A DNA stretch of 64,000 nucleotides from Cellvibrio polysaccharolyticus. GTDB taxonomy: Bacteria; Pseudomonadota; Gammaproteobacteria; Pseudomonadales; Cellvibrionaceae. The DNA lies in the NCBI RefSeq assembly GCF_015182315.1, contig NZ_PRDL01000001.1, forward strand, positions 992,001-1,056,000. The letters run 5' to 3'. Shown in pieces: positions 8,841 to 17,430 of the stretch. The position numbers and the translations under genes were made by a program. The notes below the pieces were generated by a model. That model did no database searches, was not told the origin of the DNA, and was given only the letters and a program-made list of their open reading frames with translations. The first letter of the stretch is position 1, and each line of letters opens with the position of its first letter.

Positions 8841-9211
8841 GTGCGTTACTGTGAGTGGTTTGCTGCAGAAACCGGCGCTGAGCTTGTTGTTGAAATCCGT
8901 GACTTGCTTGCCAATTTATCCTGTGCTGTTGGTCGGGCAGGGTGGGTAAACGGTAATCCTGACGGCTGGCGCTATGAGTATTCTTATGAAGCGTTTCATG
9001 CGGATCTGACGCTTCTGTTGGAAGAACTTTCCAGCTTTGTAAGGTAAAGAAAGCAAAGGGCTTCGCTCAGCAGAAGATGACTTTTGAGTGTGCCTTCCGG
9101 GATATTCCAAATTTCGCAGAGAAAGGTAACGTGCTTTTTTACCGGGGGTTTGAGGTTATTGCTGAAGGCTTTTATGTCGAAAATCGACTGGATAACATTG
9201 GCAATATTTAA
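8841..9211 (+). pseudogene. frameshifted small hypothetical gene
   Basis: The frame from GTG 8841 encodes 68 protein-like residues (MRYCEWFAAETGAEL to EELSSFVR) and stops at 9047. In the frame one base back, sequence continues from about 9041 as VKKAKGFAQQKMTFECAFRD and ends NRLDNIGNI at 9211, also with good coding character. Reading the two together with one added base near 9040 gives a single soluble protein of about 123 residues, acidic and aromatic-rich, of no recognised family. Either the gene is broken by a one-base loss or there is a sequence error. The size and setting recall immunity-type proteins, but nothing proves that. Confidence 0.4.
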
Positions 9212-9288
9212 CCAGTCGGTCTAATGCATGGTTCCTAATGCTTTCACTGTAAAAATGGGCGGTTTATGCTGCCTGTTGCGGTGGATTG

Positions 9289-10149
9289 CTAAAATTCCCC
9301 ATCCCGCGCCATCCGCTCGCGCTCCTTACGATCCTCTTCTTCTGATTTTGCATCTTCGATAATGCGCATCATGGTGGCGATATCGGCATCGATGTTGCTC
9401 TCGGCAAATTCGCCGGTGAGCTTCACGTTCGGGTGCAGGTTGCCATGTTCAAATAAATGCCAAATCTCTTCGGCGTAATGGGTGATTAACAAATCCGGGG
9501 CATATTTGCCAAAATACTCACTCATATTATTAACATCGCGAGTGAGCATCATTTTGGCGTTGTTGTTACCGGCAGCGTTAACCGCTTGCGGCAGGTCGAT
9601 AACCACGGGGCCGCTGTGGTCAATCAGTACGTTAAATTCCGACAGGTCGCCGTGAACCAGGCCGGCGCAGAGCATGCGCACAATCTCCATCATCATACGC
9701 GCGTGATAATCACGCGCGGTGTCCGGATCAAAGGCCACATCATCCAGCCGCGGGGCGGGGTCGCCCTCTTTATCGACGATCAATTCCATCACCAGCACGC
9801 CTTCCAGAAACCAGTAGGGCGTGGGGACTCGCACCCCGGCTTCGGCGAGGCGATAAAGTGCGTCTACCTCGGCGCTCAGCCAGGCTTGTTCAGCCTCTTT
9901 TTGGCCGTAGCGGGTGCCTTTGGCCATGGCGCGCGCACGGCGCGAGTTGCGCACGGTGCGGCCTTCCTGGTATTGCACGGCTTGTTTAAAGCTGCGCTTA
10001 TCGGCTTCTTTATAGACTTTCGCACAGCGAATTTCATCGTTGGCGCGTACCACGAACACTTGCGCTTCTTTACCGCTCATCAACTGGTAATAAACCTCGT
10101 CGATCAGGCCATCGTTGACCAGCGGCTGTAAACGTTTTGGTATCTTCAT
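9289..10149 (-). CDS. RIO1-family serine/threonine kinase
   Basis: A 286-residue atypical protein kinase. It shows the RIO nucleotide-binding region (GKEAQVFVV and the Lys of RCAKVYK), the insert TVRNSRRARAMAKGT, catalytic loop HGDLSEFN at about 166-173 and metal-binding VIDLPQ, where eukaryotic RIO proteins have DxSQ. These are the features of the small bacterial RIO kinases found in Pseudomonas and relatives. The C-terminal tail is highly charged. Targets in bacteria are poorly known. It stands alone, transcribed away from the DUF4442 gene. Confidence 0.9.
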   Translation of the reverse strand: MKIPKRLQPLVNDGLIDEVYYQLMSGKEAQVFVVRANDEIRCAKVYKEADKRSFKQAVQYQEGRTVRNSRRARAMAKGTRYGQKEAEQAWLSAEVDALYRLAEAGVRVPTPYWFLEGVLVMELIVDKEGDPAPRLDDVAFDPDTARDYHARMMMEIVRMLCAGLVHGDLSEFNVLIDHSGPVVIDLPQAVNAAGNNNAKMMLTRDVNNMSEYFGKYAPDLLITHYAEEIWHLFEHGNLHPNVKLTGEFAESNIDADIATMMRIIEDAKSEEEDRKERERMARDGEF

Positions 10150-10417
10150 TAAAACTCGGGGTCAGGTAGAATTTGTCGGCATAATACCACTCCTCCCCCG
10201 GAACAGGAAAATCCAGGCATTCATGCTCATCCATAGAAATTTTGAAGGATAGGAATCAACCCGTCTGCGGGATTGCCCCGGTGATGATTTGCCTGCCGCT
10301 GAGTCGGGCGTATTTTCCATGGCGCGAAGGGGGGCGATTGGTGGTATCAGGCGACTTTTGGCTGATCGGGTTTGCTATGCTGTTGTATGTTGGTTTTCGG
10401 TATTTGCAGGAGTGTTT

Positions 10418-10888
10418 ATGCGTCCCCGTACGATGCGTCGTTTGATTAATCTCTGGCCCCCATTATTGTTCTCCGGTATCCATGCCACCTCCATCAGTGA
10501 TGATTTTCGTGAGGTGGATGTCGCCTTGCAACTCCGCTGGTACAACCGCAATTACGTAGGCACGCAATTTGGTGGCAGTTTGTTCGCGATGACCGATCCA
10601 TGGTACATGATGATGTTACTGCACAATCTGGGTAAGGATTATTTTGTCTGGGACAAGCACGCTACCATTGACTACATTGCCCCCGGGCGCGGCAAAGTAA
10701 CCGCGCGGTTTCGTTTATACGACGACGTGCTGCATGAAATTCGTCAGCGCACCGCCTTTGGCGAAAAATACCTACCGGAATTTGTTGTGGAAATTGTCGA
10801 TGAAGAACACAAACTGGTCGCGCGCGTAAATCGCACTTTGTATGTGCGCCGTAAGCCGGCTGTGAGAGTTGCTGTTACAACCGATTGA
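10418..10888 (+). CDS. DUF4442 hotdog-fold thioesterase-like protein
   Basis: A 156-residue soluble protein. The segments LRWYNRNYVGTQFGGSLFAM, DKHATIDYIAPGRGKVTARF and the YVRRK end match DUF4442 proteins, which have the hotdog fold of acyl-CoA thioesterases. No catalytic test residue stands out, so acyl-thioester hydrolysis is inferred from fold only. AGGAG at 10408-10412 lies six bases before ATG 10418, which rules out the longer upstream frame. It is divergent from the RIO kinase, with a 268-base gap. Confidence 0.8.
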   Translation: MRPRTMRRLINLWPPLLFSGIHATSISDDFREVDVALQLRWYNRNYVGTQFGGSLFAMTDPWYMMMLLHNLGKDYFVWDKHATIDYIAPGRGKVTARFRLYDDVLHEIRQRTAFGEKYLPEFVVEIVDEEHKLVARVNRTLYVRRKPAVRVAVTTD

Positions 10889-10978
10889 AAATCTTATGGA
10901 TGAAATGTAGTAGGTTGTAGTTAATTATTTCTCTAGGGCAATTTTTGTTGGGCTAGTGATGGGCGGTTACTAGGAAAT

Positions 10979-11473
10979 TTACAAAGAAATTTTTATGTAA
11001 CATAAACGCCCACCTCTTTTTAGTCTTGGAGCATAAACCCAATATAATTCTTTGTCCCTTGAGTCTAAGCCTAGTTTGTATTCAATTGATAAATCGGGGT
11101 TTTCCAAAAGAATAGAAATATATTTTGTTGGTCTTGATCCACTGTTTTTTAAAGAAGTCCTATTTTCAAAGGCAACAGATAGTTTTTGATGTATATCAGT
11201 TTTTTTTCCGTCAACCCAAATTTTTGTTGATGGGTCTTTTGTTATGTGTTTTGTTTTGTTTAGGATGGTGTGCACAATGAGATTGTCAGAAATATATAAA
11301 AACAAAGAAAGTGTTGCTATGCCAGCTCCCAAGGTTAGTCTTTTCTTGCTTATGCTGCCTTTATGAAAGCTGTAAATTAAAAATCCGATGTATAGTAAGG
11401 CTGCTAAAAGTGAAATAATAAATAAGCCTTGTATTCGGCCAGATATAGCAAGAAATATTTCCAAAACGTTCAT
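10979..11473 (-). CDS. small membrane protein of unknown function in the Rhs island
   Basis: A 164-residue protein with two predicted membrane helices in the first 65 residues (about 12-35 and 45-63). A polar domain follows, rich in Lys, Asp and Ser and ending GGRLCYIKISL. No family was recognised. It is clearly AT-richer than the flanking genes and lies downstream of the Rhs remnant on the same strand, the usual position of an immunity or cargo gene. That role is inference from position. ATG 11473 is the only sensible start. Confidence 0.55.
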   Translation of the reverse strand: MNVLEIFLAISGRIQGLFIISLLAALLYIGFLIYSFHKGSISKKRLTLGAGIATLSLFLYISDNLIVHTILNKTKHITKDPSTKIWVDGKKTDIHQKLSVAFENRTSLKNSGSRPTKYISILLENPDLSIEYKLGLDSRDKELYWVYAPRLKRGGRLCYIKISL

Positions 11474-11622
11474 TGCGAGTAGTCCAATATCAAGATGCTA
11501 CAAAAGGGTTTTACAAAAATCAATATCGAATAATGGTCATTTAAGCTGACTGCTAAGGATGTGGCTGAAAAAGATATGCGCTCATAGGCTGAGTGCATAT
11601 CTTTCTTTTCATAAAATATGGC

Positions 11623-12530
11623 TTAACTACAGTTATTTTGATATTGCTGTTCGCATGGCGGTGGAGGGGGTGGTGTCTGCTCAGTAACATTTGCTACGTA
11701 TGTACCGGTTACGTGAGCTGATGCACTTATGGGTGGTCCTGCTCCTACCCCGACTGACGTTGTTACACCAGTATAGTTGGCACCTGCAACTGTGCTCACC
11801 GATGCTACTACACCGGCTCCGCCACCTACTGACGTTGTACCACTTGCACCCGATAGATCATCAACAGATTCCGCATTTGTCGTTGTCACTCCTGCTTCTA
11901 CTGCAATACCCGGTGTTCCTCCACCAATTCCGCCTGTAACTGTTACTGCAGCCCCTCCTTTACTATCCACGGCTACTCCAACAGACGCGGTCACGGAGCC
12001 GCCCCATGAGGCGGTTCCCCCTATGTGCACTTGTCTAGTGCCGTCGCGAGGGAAAGGATTTGGAGCTGTTGCTGTAAAGCTGGGGGGGCGCAGGCCTCCA
12101 ACCTCCATAGGCGTTAAATGCACTTGAACTAAAAGTGGACGCAAACATTCCTGTTGGGTCAACCTTGTTAATAGGATAATTTCTCACATAGATATATAAG
12201 TTAATCTGATCCTCGTAGCCCACTGGATCGGTTTGCCCCAGGTATCATAGCGAGGCTGAAAAAGTTTGGTGGAAGAGCTGTTGGTGACCAGAGTTATGCT
12301 GCCCTGATGATTGGCTCGCAAATGGCACCGACTGGCTGCATTAACTGCTGCGCCTTGAAACCAGACCGCTGGGTCATCAATTTCCGCGCCGTGAATGTAG
12401 CGGTCTTTTACTGTGGTGCTGGTTCCGGTAAATTCTGCTGCCAGTTCTTCTTTATCATAAAGGAAGTAGGTTGTGGATGATGGACTTGCATTTTATAAAG
12501 TCGACCTGTGGGCATGCCTCTGTTCAGTCT
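11623..12530 (-). pseudogene. decayed Rhs-family C-terminal fragment with tail
   Basis: Reading the minus strand from about 12530, the Rhs core appears in pieces. First come TTYFLYDKEELAAEF, RYIHGAEIDDPAVWF and a RANHQGSI block ending YDTWGKP. In another frame there follow DPVGYEDQINLYIYVRNYP and the core-ending VDPTGM. The usual 40 or so residues between WGKP and QTDPVGYEDQ are missing, and the join falls in the shared string CAAACCGATCC. After the core, a run of seven C (minus strand, near 12080-12087) puts the frame out by one. Removing one C joins it to a Gly/Ser/Thr/Val-rich tail ending PPPPPPCEQQYQNNCS at 11623. A further shift lies near 12480. The 5' part of the gene is absent. This is a dead remnant of a polymorphic toxin or wall-associated Rhs protein. 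Confidence 0.8.
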
Positions 12531-12550
12531 TGAACGTGCTGGTTGTGGCT

Positions 12551-12912
12551 TCACTTAATGATTTCTGACACAACCAATCTGGATGGATAGAATGTGGATT
12601 CTCCATTCACATTCTTAATCTCGTGATCAACATAAATACCTTTAATTCTGATCATGGTGTTTGCGTTCACGTTCAATTCATTAATAGTTTTTTTCGTAAT
12701 CTCCAGGTCCAAACAGTCTTCTGGTGCGTTTTTTCACAAATAGCGATTGTTTGAGGTGTGATCATAAGGGCTCCAGAAACAATAATTTCTTTGTCATGAT
12801 ATTGCTCTTTATTGTTCAGCACCTGCGTCACGCTTCTTTGCTCAAAAAGGGGGCACCCCGGCAGAGAATATATTATTAAAATTAAAACGGTCCATTTTTT
12901 TAGGTTTTTCAT
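12551..12912 (-). pseudogene. small lipoprotein gene with a one-base homopolymer frameshift
   Basis: Starts at ATG 12912 (GGAG and GGAAG upstream) with a lysine-rich hydrophobic leader and the lipobox LPGC (Cys at residue 19), so the product should be a lipid-anchored periplasmic or outer-membrane protein. As read, it runs off-frame after AICEKTHQ and stops after 79 residues. Adding one A to the six-A run at 12733-12738 gives AICEKNAPEDCLDLEITKKT and continues in good coding sequence to SRLVVSEIIK, with a stop at 12551: about 120 residues. Family unknown. The fault is a homopolymer indel, so a sequencing error or reversible slippage is as likely as true decay. Confidence 0.6.
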
Positions 12913-13038
12913 CTTCCACGCTCCCGGAATTTATTGATACGTAATTGAGTGCTTCGTTTTCTTCGGAGGTTGGATTTCTGTCAATTTTGGCCGCCCAATG
13001 GTTGGGTTGGATGGGGCACCCAATTTCTATTGGGTTTA

Positions 13039-13521
13039 CTACTTTTTTATCCCGCATCGCCATGAGATGGCAACCAGGTGTTTTTTCATTTTTCTGGAGT
13101 TTCTTACTTTTAGAAAAATAAGAAACTTACCTTCGGGATAGGTGATTCTATATCCGGATGACATGATGTTTTCCAGAAAATCCTTATCCTCTCTATTGTT
13201 GCGGGATGGGAATTCTTCAATAGACGTTATGTTGTCCGGGGTTAGCCTGATCTCCCTTCCTTCTTTTGTGAAGATTAACTCGCTGTCGGATAGGAAAAAT
13301 TTTTTATGGTTGGGTTTTATTTTGAAGTCCCAGAAAATGTGGGAAATAAAGAATAAGCTCCATATGCAGGCTGCAATAAAAAGACCATCCATGGAGTAAT
13401 AAGAGTCTGAGTTAAATATCCATGATAGAAAAATAAGCACGCCTAAAAATGTTACGGTTAAAACAAGCCCTCTGTTGAGGGATATAAATGAATAACTATA
13501 TTTTTCTCCGGGAGATTCCAT
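13039..13521 (-). CDS. membrane protein with PH-like cytoplasmic domain, unknown function
   Basis: A 160-residue protein with two membrane helices (about 17-36 and 44-62). A beta-rich domain follows with alternating short strands (DSELIFTKEGREIRLTPDNI, then YRITYPEGKFLIFLK). This is the general plan of small PH-like/YcxB-type membrane proteins, but no named family is recognised. It shares low GC and strand with the lipoprotein gene and the Rhs remnant, and lies first in that group. It could be Rhs-linked cargo. Confidence 0.55.
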   Translation of the reverse strand: MESPGEKYSYSFISLNRGLVLTVTFLGVLIFLSWIFNSDSYYSMDGLFIAACIWSLFFISHIFWDFKIKPNHKKFFLSDSELIFTKEGREIRLTPDNITSIEEFPSRNNREDKDFLENIMSSGYRITYPEGKFLIFLKVRNSRKMKKHLVAISWRCGIKK

Positions 13522-13691
13522 GATGGCTCACTTATTGAAAATTATTTTTATTTTAAGGGTTTAAAGCGGTTCTCTACAGGTTAAGTGGTGAGAGCGTGGC
13601 TCTCTTTTTTATCCGTAATGATAGTTGAGGCTGCTCTTTCGGAGTAAATGCTACTGTTTATTTTTTGGTGTTGGGGTTTTGTAAAGAAAAA

Positions 13692-13720
13692 GGGCAGCGG
13701 TTGCTGCCCTTTTTCTATCG
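13692..13720 (-). terminator. terminator of fpr
   Basis: GGGCAGC/GCTGCCC with flanking A and T runs (AAAAAGGGCAGC ... GCTGCCCTTTTT) forms a 7-12 bp stem with a 4-base loop. It lies just past the fpr stop and is symmetric, so it can act on either strand. Confidence 0.8.
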
Positions 13721-13733
13721 TAACGGTCGACGC

Positions 13734-14510
13734 TTACTTCTCTACGAAAGCACGCTCAATTACGTAGTCACCGGCGGTGCCTATGCGCGGGGAAATTTGG
13801 AAGCCGCGGGCATTCAGCAGGTTGGTGGTGTCTTCCAGCATGGCCGGGCTGCCACAAAGCATGGCGCGGTCAGTTTCCGGGTTCAGCGGTGGCAGGCCTA
13901 TATCTTCAAACAGTTTGCCACTTTCAATCAGGTCGGTCAGGCGGCCCTGGTTGCGGAATTCTTCGCGCGTTACTGTGGGGTAGTAAATCAGTTTTTCGCG
14001 GATGTCGTCGCCCAGATATTCGTGCTCTGGCAGTTCTTTGGTGATCAGGTCAGCGTAAGCCAGTTCGCTTACAGTGCGCACGCCGTGGATCAGAATGACT
14101 TTGTCATAATTAACATAGGTTTCCGGATCGCGGATCAAGCTCATGAAAGGCGCCAGACCGGTACCGGTGCTGAGGAAGTACAAGTGCTTGCCTGGTTTCA
14201 GGTCAGTCAGCAGCAATGAACCGGTTGGCTTTTTGCCGACCAGAATTTCGTCGCCTACTTTCAGGTGCTGCAAGCGTGAGGTCAACGGGCCGTTAGGTAC
14301 CTTGATGCTGAAGAATTCCAGGTGCTCTTCATAAGAAGCGCTGGCGATACTGTAAGCGCGCAGCAGCGGACGACCGTCTACTTCGAGGCCGATCATTACA
14401 AACTCACCACTGACAAAGCGCAGGGAGTCATTACGAGTAGTGGTGAAACTGAATAGTGAATCGTTCCAGTGGTGAACGCTGAGAACTTTTTGGGGTTCAA
14501 CGGCTGCCAT
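13734..14510 (-). CDS. fpr: ferredoxin/flavodoxin-NADP reductase
   Basis: A 258-residue FAD enzyme that exchanges electrons between NADPH and ferredoxin or flavodoxin. FAD-binding RAYSIASASYEE, the NADP-binding STGTGLAPFMSL and HGVRTVSELAY stretches, LCGSPAML and the terminal AFVEK are those of bacterial subclass-I Fpr. Length is normal. It sits downstream of etfBA on the same strand with a 137-base gap, so it is probably transcribed separately. It could supply reducing power in iron-sulfur repair or oxidative stress. Confidence 0.95.
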   Translation of the reverse strand: MAAVEPQKVLSVHHWNDSLFSFTTTRNDSLRFVSGEFVMIGLEVDGRPLLRAYSIASASYEEHLEFFSIKVPNGPLTSRLQHLKVGDEILVGKKPTGSLLLTDLKPGKHLYFLSTGTGLAPFMSLIRDPETYVNYDKVILIHGVRTVSELAYADLITKELPEHEYLGDDIREKLIYYPTVTREEFRNQGRLTDLIESGKLFEDIGLPPLNPETDRAMLCGSPAMLEDTTNLLNARGFQISPRIGTAGDYVIERAFVEK

Positions 14511-14612
14511 GATGTAAGGCTTTTCCTTTCGGTAAAAATAAATGAATGTACGAAACTGTATTTCGTACCTGGATGTTTGTGCGACTCTGTGGTCAGGTAA
14601 CCTGGCCGATTA

Positions 14613-14634
14613 TGCCCGGCAAAAAAGCCGGGCA
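14613..14634. other. stem-loop between etfA and fpr
   Basis: TGCCCGGC and GCCGGGCA pair perfectly across six A. It lies 13 bases past the etfA stop. No T-run follows on the minus strand, so it is a weak terminator at best. Confidence 0.5.
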
Positions 14635-14647
14635 ATGTTGCGCAATA

Positions 14648-15583
14648 TTAATTCAGTGCTTGTTCAAGTTCCTTGACCGATTCGAACAGATCCGCCACCA
14701 GACCATAATCGGCCCATTGGAAAATCAGTGCGTCCGGATCATGGTTGATGGCAACAATGACGCGACTGTCTTTTATACCTGCAATATGTTGGGTCGCGCC
14801 GGATACACCCACTGCAATATACAGCTCGGGTGCTACCACGGTTCCTGTTTGGCCGACCTGAAATTCGTTAGGGGCAAAACCGGCATCAACAGCGGCACGG
14901 GTTGCGCCCATGGCGGCATTCAGTTTGTTGGCCAGCGGGGCGATAACTTCCTGGAATTTTTCAGCGCTGCCCAGTGAGCGGCCACCGCTGACCACTACGC
15001 GAGCGGTGCTCAATTCCGGGCGATCGCTTTTTTGAATTTCGGTGCTGATCCAGCGAGCCAGGCCAGCTGACGCTTGTGCCGCCAGAGTTTCAATGGGCGA
15101 TACCGTGTCACGATCCGGCGTGGCTTCAAACGCAGTCGGGCGCACCGTCAGCAGTTTGATCGCTGAGTCGTTACGCACTTTGGCGTTGAGGTTGCCGGCA
15201 TAAATAGGGCGTAAATAGGTGGATGCGTCGATGATGCCGGTAACGTCGGACACCATATCGAGATCCAGCAATGCGGCAACCCGTGGCAACAGGTTTTTAC
15301 CAAAGCTGGTCGCTGCGGTAACAACAGCGCGGTACTCGCTGGCGATGCCGGCAATCAGCGGTGCCAGATCTTCTGCAACCGGATTGGCGTAAAGTGCATC
15401 GTCAATAACACGAACGCGGGTTACGCCATTCAGGCGCGCGCCCTGTTCGGCCAGCGCACTGACGTTATGACCGATAATCAGCAGATCAACCGACTCACTG
15501 AACTGGTCAGCCGCGGTGATTGCCGAGCGGGTCGCGGCGCGCAGGGTTTGATGATCGTGTTCAGCAATAATCAAGGTAGACAT
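14648..15583 (-). CDS. etfA: electron transfer flavoprotein alpha subunit
   Basis: A 311-residue FAD-binding subunit of ETF, which collects electrons from acyl-CoA and other flavoprotein dehydrogenases. The C-terminal FAD domain is clear: VVSGGRSLGSAEKF, GATRAAVDAGF, VGQTGTVVAPELYIAVGVSGA, HIAGIKDSRVIVAIN. Its ATG overlaps the etfB stop (TGATG), so the pair is translationally coupled. The partner quinone reductase is encoded 2 kb away at 17634. Confidence 0.97.
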   Translation of the reverse strand: MSTLIIAEHDHQTLRAATRSAITAADQFSESVDLLIIGHNVSALAEQGARLNGVTRVRVIDDALYANPVAEDLAPLIAGIASEYRAVVTAATSFGKNLLPRVAALLDLDMVSDVTGIIDASTYLRPIYAGNLNAKVRNDSAIKLLTVRPTAFEATPDRDTVSPIETLAAQASAGLARWISTEIQKSDRPELSTARVVVSGGRSLGSAEKFQEVIAPLANKLNAAMGATRAAVDAGFAPNEFQVGQTGTVVAPELYIAVGVSGATQHIAGIKDSRVIVAINHDPDALIFQWADYGLVADLFESVKELEQALN

Positions 15584-16332
15584 CAGATAACCCTCGCTTC
15601 GTTACGCAATTTATCCACCAGCTCCTGGATGCTGGCAACCTTGATGCCGGGCGCACGGGCAGGCGGTTCTTCTACGGCCAGCAGGTGCAATTTGGTGGCG
15701 GTGTTCACGCCGAAGTCCGCCAGTGCCACGGTTTCCAATGGCTTTTTCTTGGCTTGCATCAGATTGGGGAGCTTGAGGTAACGTGGTTCATTCAAGCGCA
15801 GATCGGCAGTGACTACCGCTGGCAGGTTCAATTCAACGGTTTCCTGACCACCATCAATTTCGCGAGTGACCTGAACGCTGTTGCCGTTGAAAACCAGTTT
15901 CGAGGCAAACGTGCCCTGGCCGACATTCCACAGCGTAGCCAGCATCTGGCCAATTTCGGCTGCGTCTTCATCAATCGCTTGTTTGCCAACCATCACCAGT
16001 TGCGGTTGTTCGCGCTCAACGACTGCACGCAACACCTTGGCGGTCGCCAGCGATGAAAGTACGTCGGAGGTTTCAATCAGGATGGCACGGTCAGCACCCA
16101 TGGCCAGCGCGTGGCGCAGGATGTCCTGATGTTGTGCGGTGCCGATAGCCACAGCAACCACTTCTGTTGCCGTGCCGGCTTCCTTCAGGCGAACCGCTTC
16201 TTCTACCGCGTGCTCATCAAAAGGGTTAATGCTCATTTTTACACTGGATGTGTCGACATCCGAGCCGTCCGCTTTGGGACGAACACGGATATTGTGGTCA
16301 ACCACCCGTTTGATACCCACAACAACCTTCAT
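15583..16332 (-). CDS. etfB: electron transfer flavoprotein beta subunit
   Basis: A 249-residue AMP-binding ETF subunit beginning MKVVVGIKRVVDHNIRVR. It contains NPFDEHAVEEAVRLKE, the AMP-loop region GADRAILIE and the recognition-loop block LPAVVTADLRLNEPRYLKLPNLMQAKKKP, all typical of group-I (housekeeping) ETF. It is first in the etfBA operon and divergent from the LysR gene. A Fur-like palindrome lies in the shared intergenic region. Confidence 0.97.
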   Translation of the reverse strand: MKVVVGIKRVVDHNIRVRPKADGSDVDTSSVKMSINPFDEHAVEEAVRLKEAGTATEVVAVAIGTAQHQDILRHALAMGADRAILIETSDVLSSLATAKVLRAVVEREQPQLVMVGKQAIDEDAAEIGQMLATLWNVGQGTFASKLVFNGNSVQVTREIDGGQETVELNLPAVVTADLRLNEPRYLKLPNLMQAKKKPLETVALADFGVNTATKLHLLAVEEPPARAPGIKVASIQELVDKLRNEARVI

Positions 16333-16410
16333 TTCCTATCCTCGATAGCGCTACCCGCAGGCAGTAAATGTCAGGAGGCAATTTTGCCCGGCCAAATGTG
16401 GAGCATTATA

Positions 16411-16425
16411 TGAAAATGATTATTA
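16411..16425. promoter_or_regulatory. Fur-box-like palindrome between etfB and LysR gene
   Basis: TGAAAATGATTATTA matches the Fur 7-1-7 consensus TGATAATNATTATCA at 12 of 14 defined positions. It lies 79 bases before the etfB start and 46 bases before the regulator start. A partial repeat, TGATTATCT, follows at 16436. Binding is not shown, and AT-rich promoter DNA can mimic this site. Confidence 0.4.
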
Positions 16426-16470
16426 TCTGTTAAGTTGATTATCTTTATATGCTTAGTCAATAATGGTTAT

Positions 16471-17430
16471 ATGCGATATTCAATCCGCCAACTGGAAGTC
16501 TTCGTTGCCATAGGCCGTCAGGAGAGTGTTTCCCGGGCCGCCGAAGCGCTTTCTCTCACCCAGTCCGCCACCAGCATGGCGCTCGCCGAGCTTGAGCGTC
16601 AATTCAATACCCGCCTGTTTGATCGCCATGGCAAACGCTTGCAGTTAAGTGAGCGCGGCCGCGAAATTTTGCCCCACGCCATGGAGTTACTCGACCGCGC
16701 TTCGCAACTGGAAGAAATGCTGGACGGGGACGTGGCTGCCGGCTCGCTGCGCCTGGGCGCGACACTCACCATCGGTAATTACCTGGCGACTTTGCTGATT
16801 GGCGAATATATGCGTCGCTATCCGGGCAGCCGGGTACAGCTGGGCGTGCATAATACCGCGTTGGTGGTGGATCAGGTGGCGCATTTCAAATTGGATTTCG
16901 GCATGATCGAAGGCGATTTCCGCCACTCGGATCTGGAAATTACGCCCTGGGTAGATGACGAACTGGTGGTTTTTGCCGCGCCCGATCACCCGTTGGTAGG
17001 CAGAACCGGGTTAACCGTTGACGACCTGGCCGAACAAGCGTGGATTCTGCGCGAGCAAGGTTCGGGTACCCGTCAGGTGTTTGATGCCGCTTTTCGCCAT
17101 GTACTGCCTTATCTTGATGTAAAGCTGGAGCTGGAACACACCGAAGCGATCAAGCGCGCGGTAGAAGCCGGCATGGGCATTGGCTGTATTTCCCGCCTGG
17201 CGTTGCGCGATGCATTTTCCCGCGGCAGCCTGGTACCGCTGGATGTAAAAGGCCTGGATTTAAAACGTCAGTTCAACTTTGTTTTTCACCGTCAGAAATT
17301 TCGCTCTGCCAGTATTGATGCCTTTCTTGCTATTTGTCGTGAGGCGACCCGGGATATTACCCGCAGTGATCAGATTGTTTTCCATCGTCCGGATGGCCGT
17401 CGGATCGATTTCAGCCAACCCTCCTCGTAA
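16471..17430 (+). CDS. LysR-family transcriptional regulator
   Basis: A 319-residue regulator. The N-terminal winged helix (SIRQLEVFVAIGRQESVSRAAEALSLTQSATSMALAELE) is classic LysR. The rest is the two-lobed ligand domain, with LREQGSGTRQVFD and GMGIGCISRLAL. ATG 16471 gives the normal start; an upstream in-frame start would add a non-conserved leader. Divergence from etfBA suggests it controls that operon and itself, which is usual for the family. The ligand is unknown. Confidence 0.9.
   Translation: MRYSIRQLEVFVAIGRQESVSRAAEALSLTQSATSMALAELERQFNTRLFDRHGKRLQLSERGREILPHAMELLDRASQLEEMLDGDVAAGSLRLGATLTIGNYLATLLIGEYMRRYPGSRVQLGVHNTALVVDQVAHFKLDFGMIEGDFRHSDLEITPWVDDELVVFAAPDHPLVGRTGLTVDDLAEQAWILREQGSGTRQVFDAAFRHVLPYLDVKLELEHTEAIKRAVEAGMGIGCISRLALRDAFSRGSLVPLDVKGLDLKRQFNFVFHRQKFRSASIDAFLAICREATRDITRSDQIVFHRPDGRRIDFSQPSS

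Noticed and set aside
12842..13063. 73-residue frame between the lipoprotein and the 160-residue membrane protein
   Set aside because: It could extend the 160-residue protein if one A were added, but that protein already ends plausibly and the extra sequence runs into the lipoprotein's start, so it is treated as non-coding.
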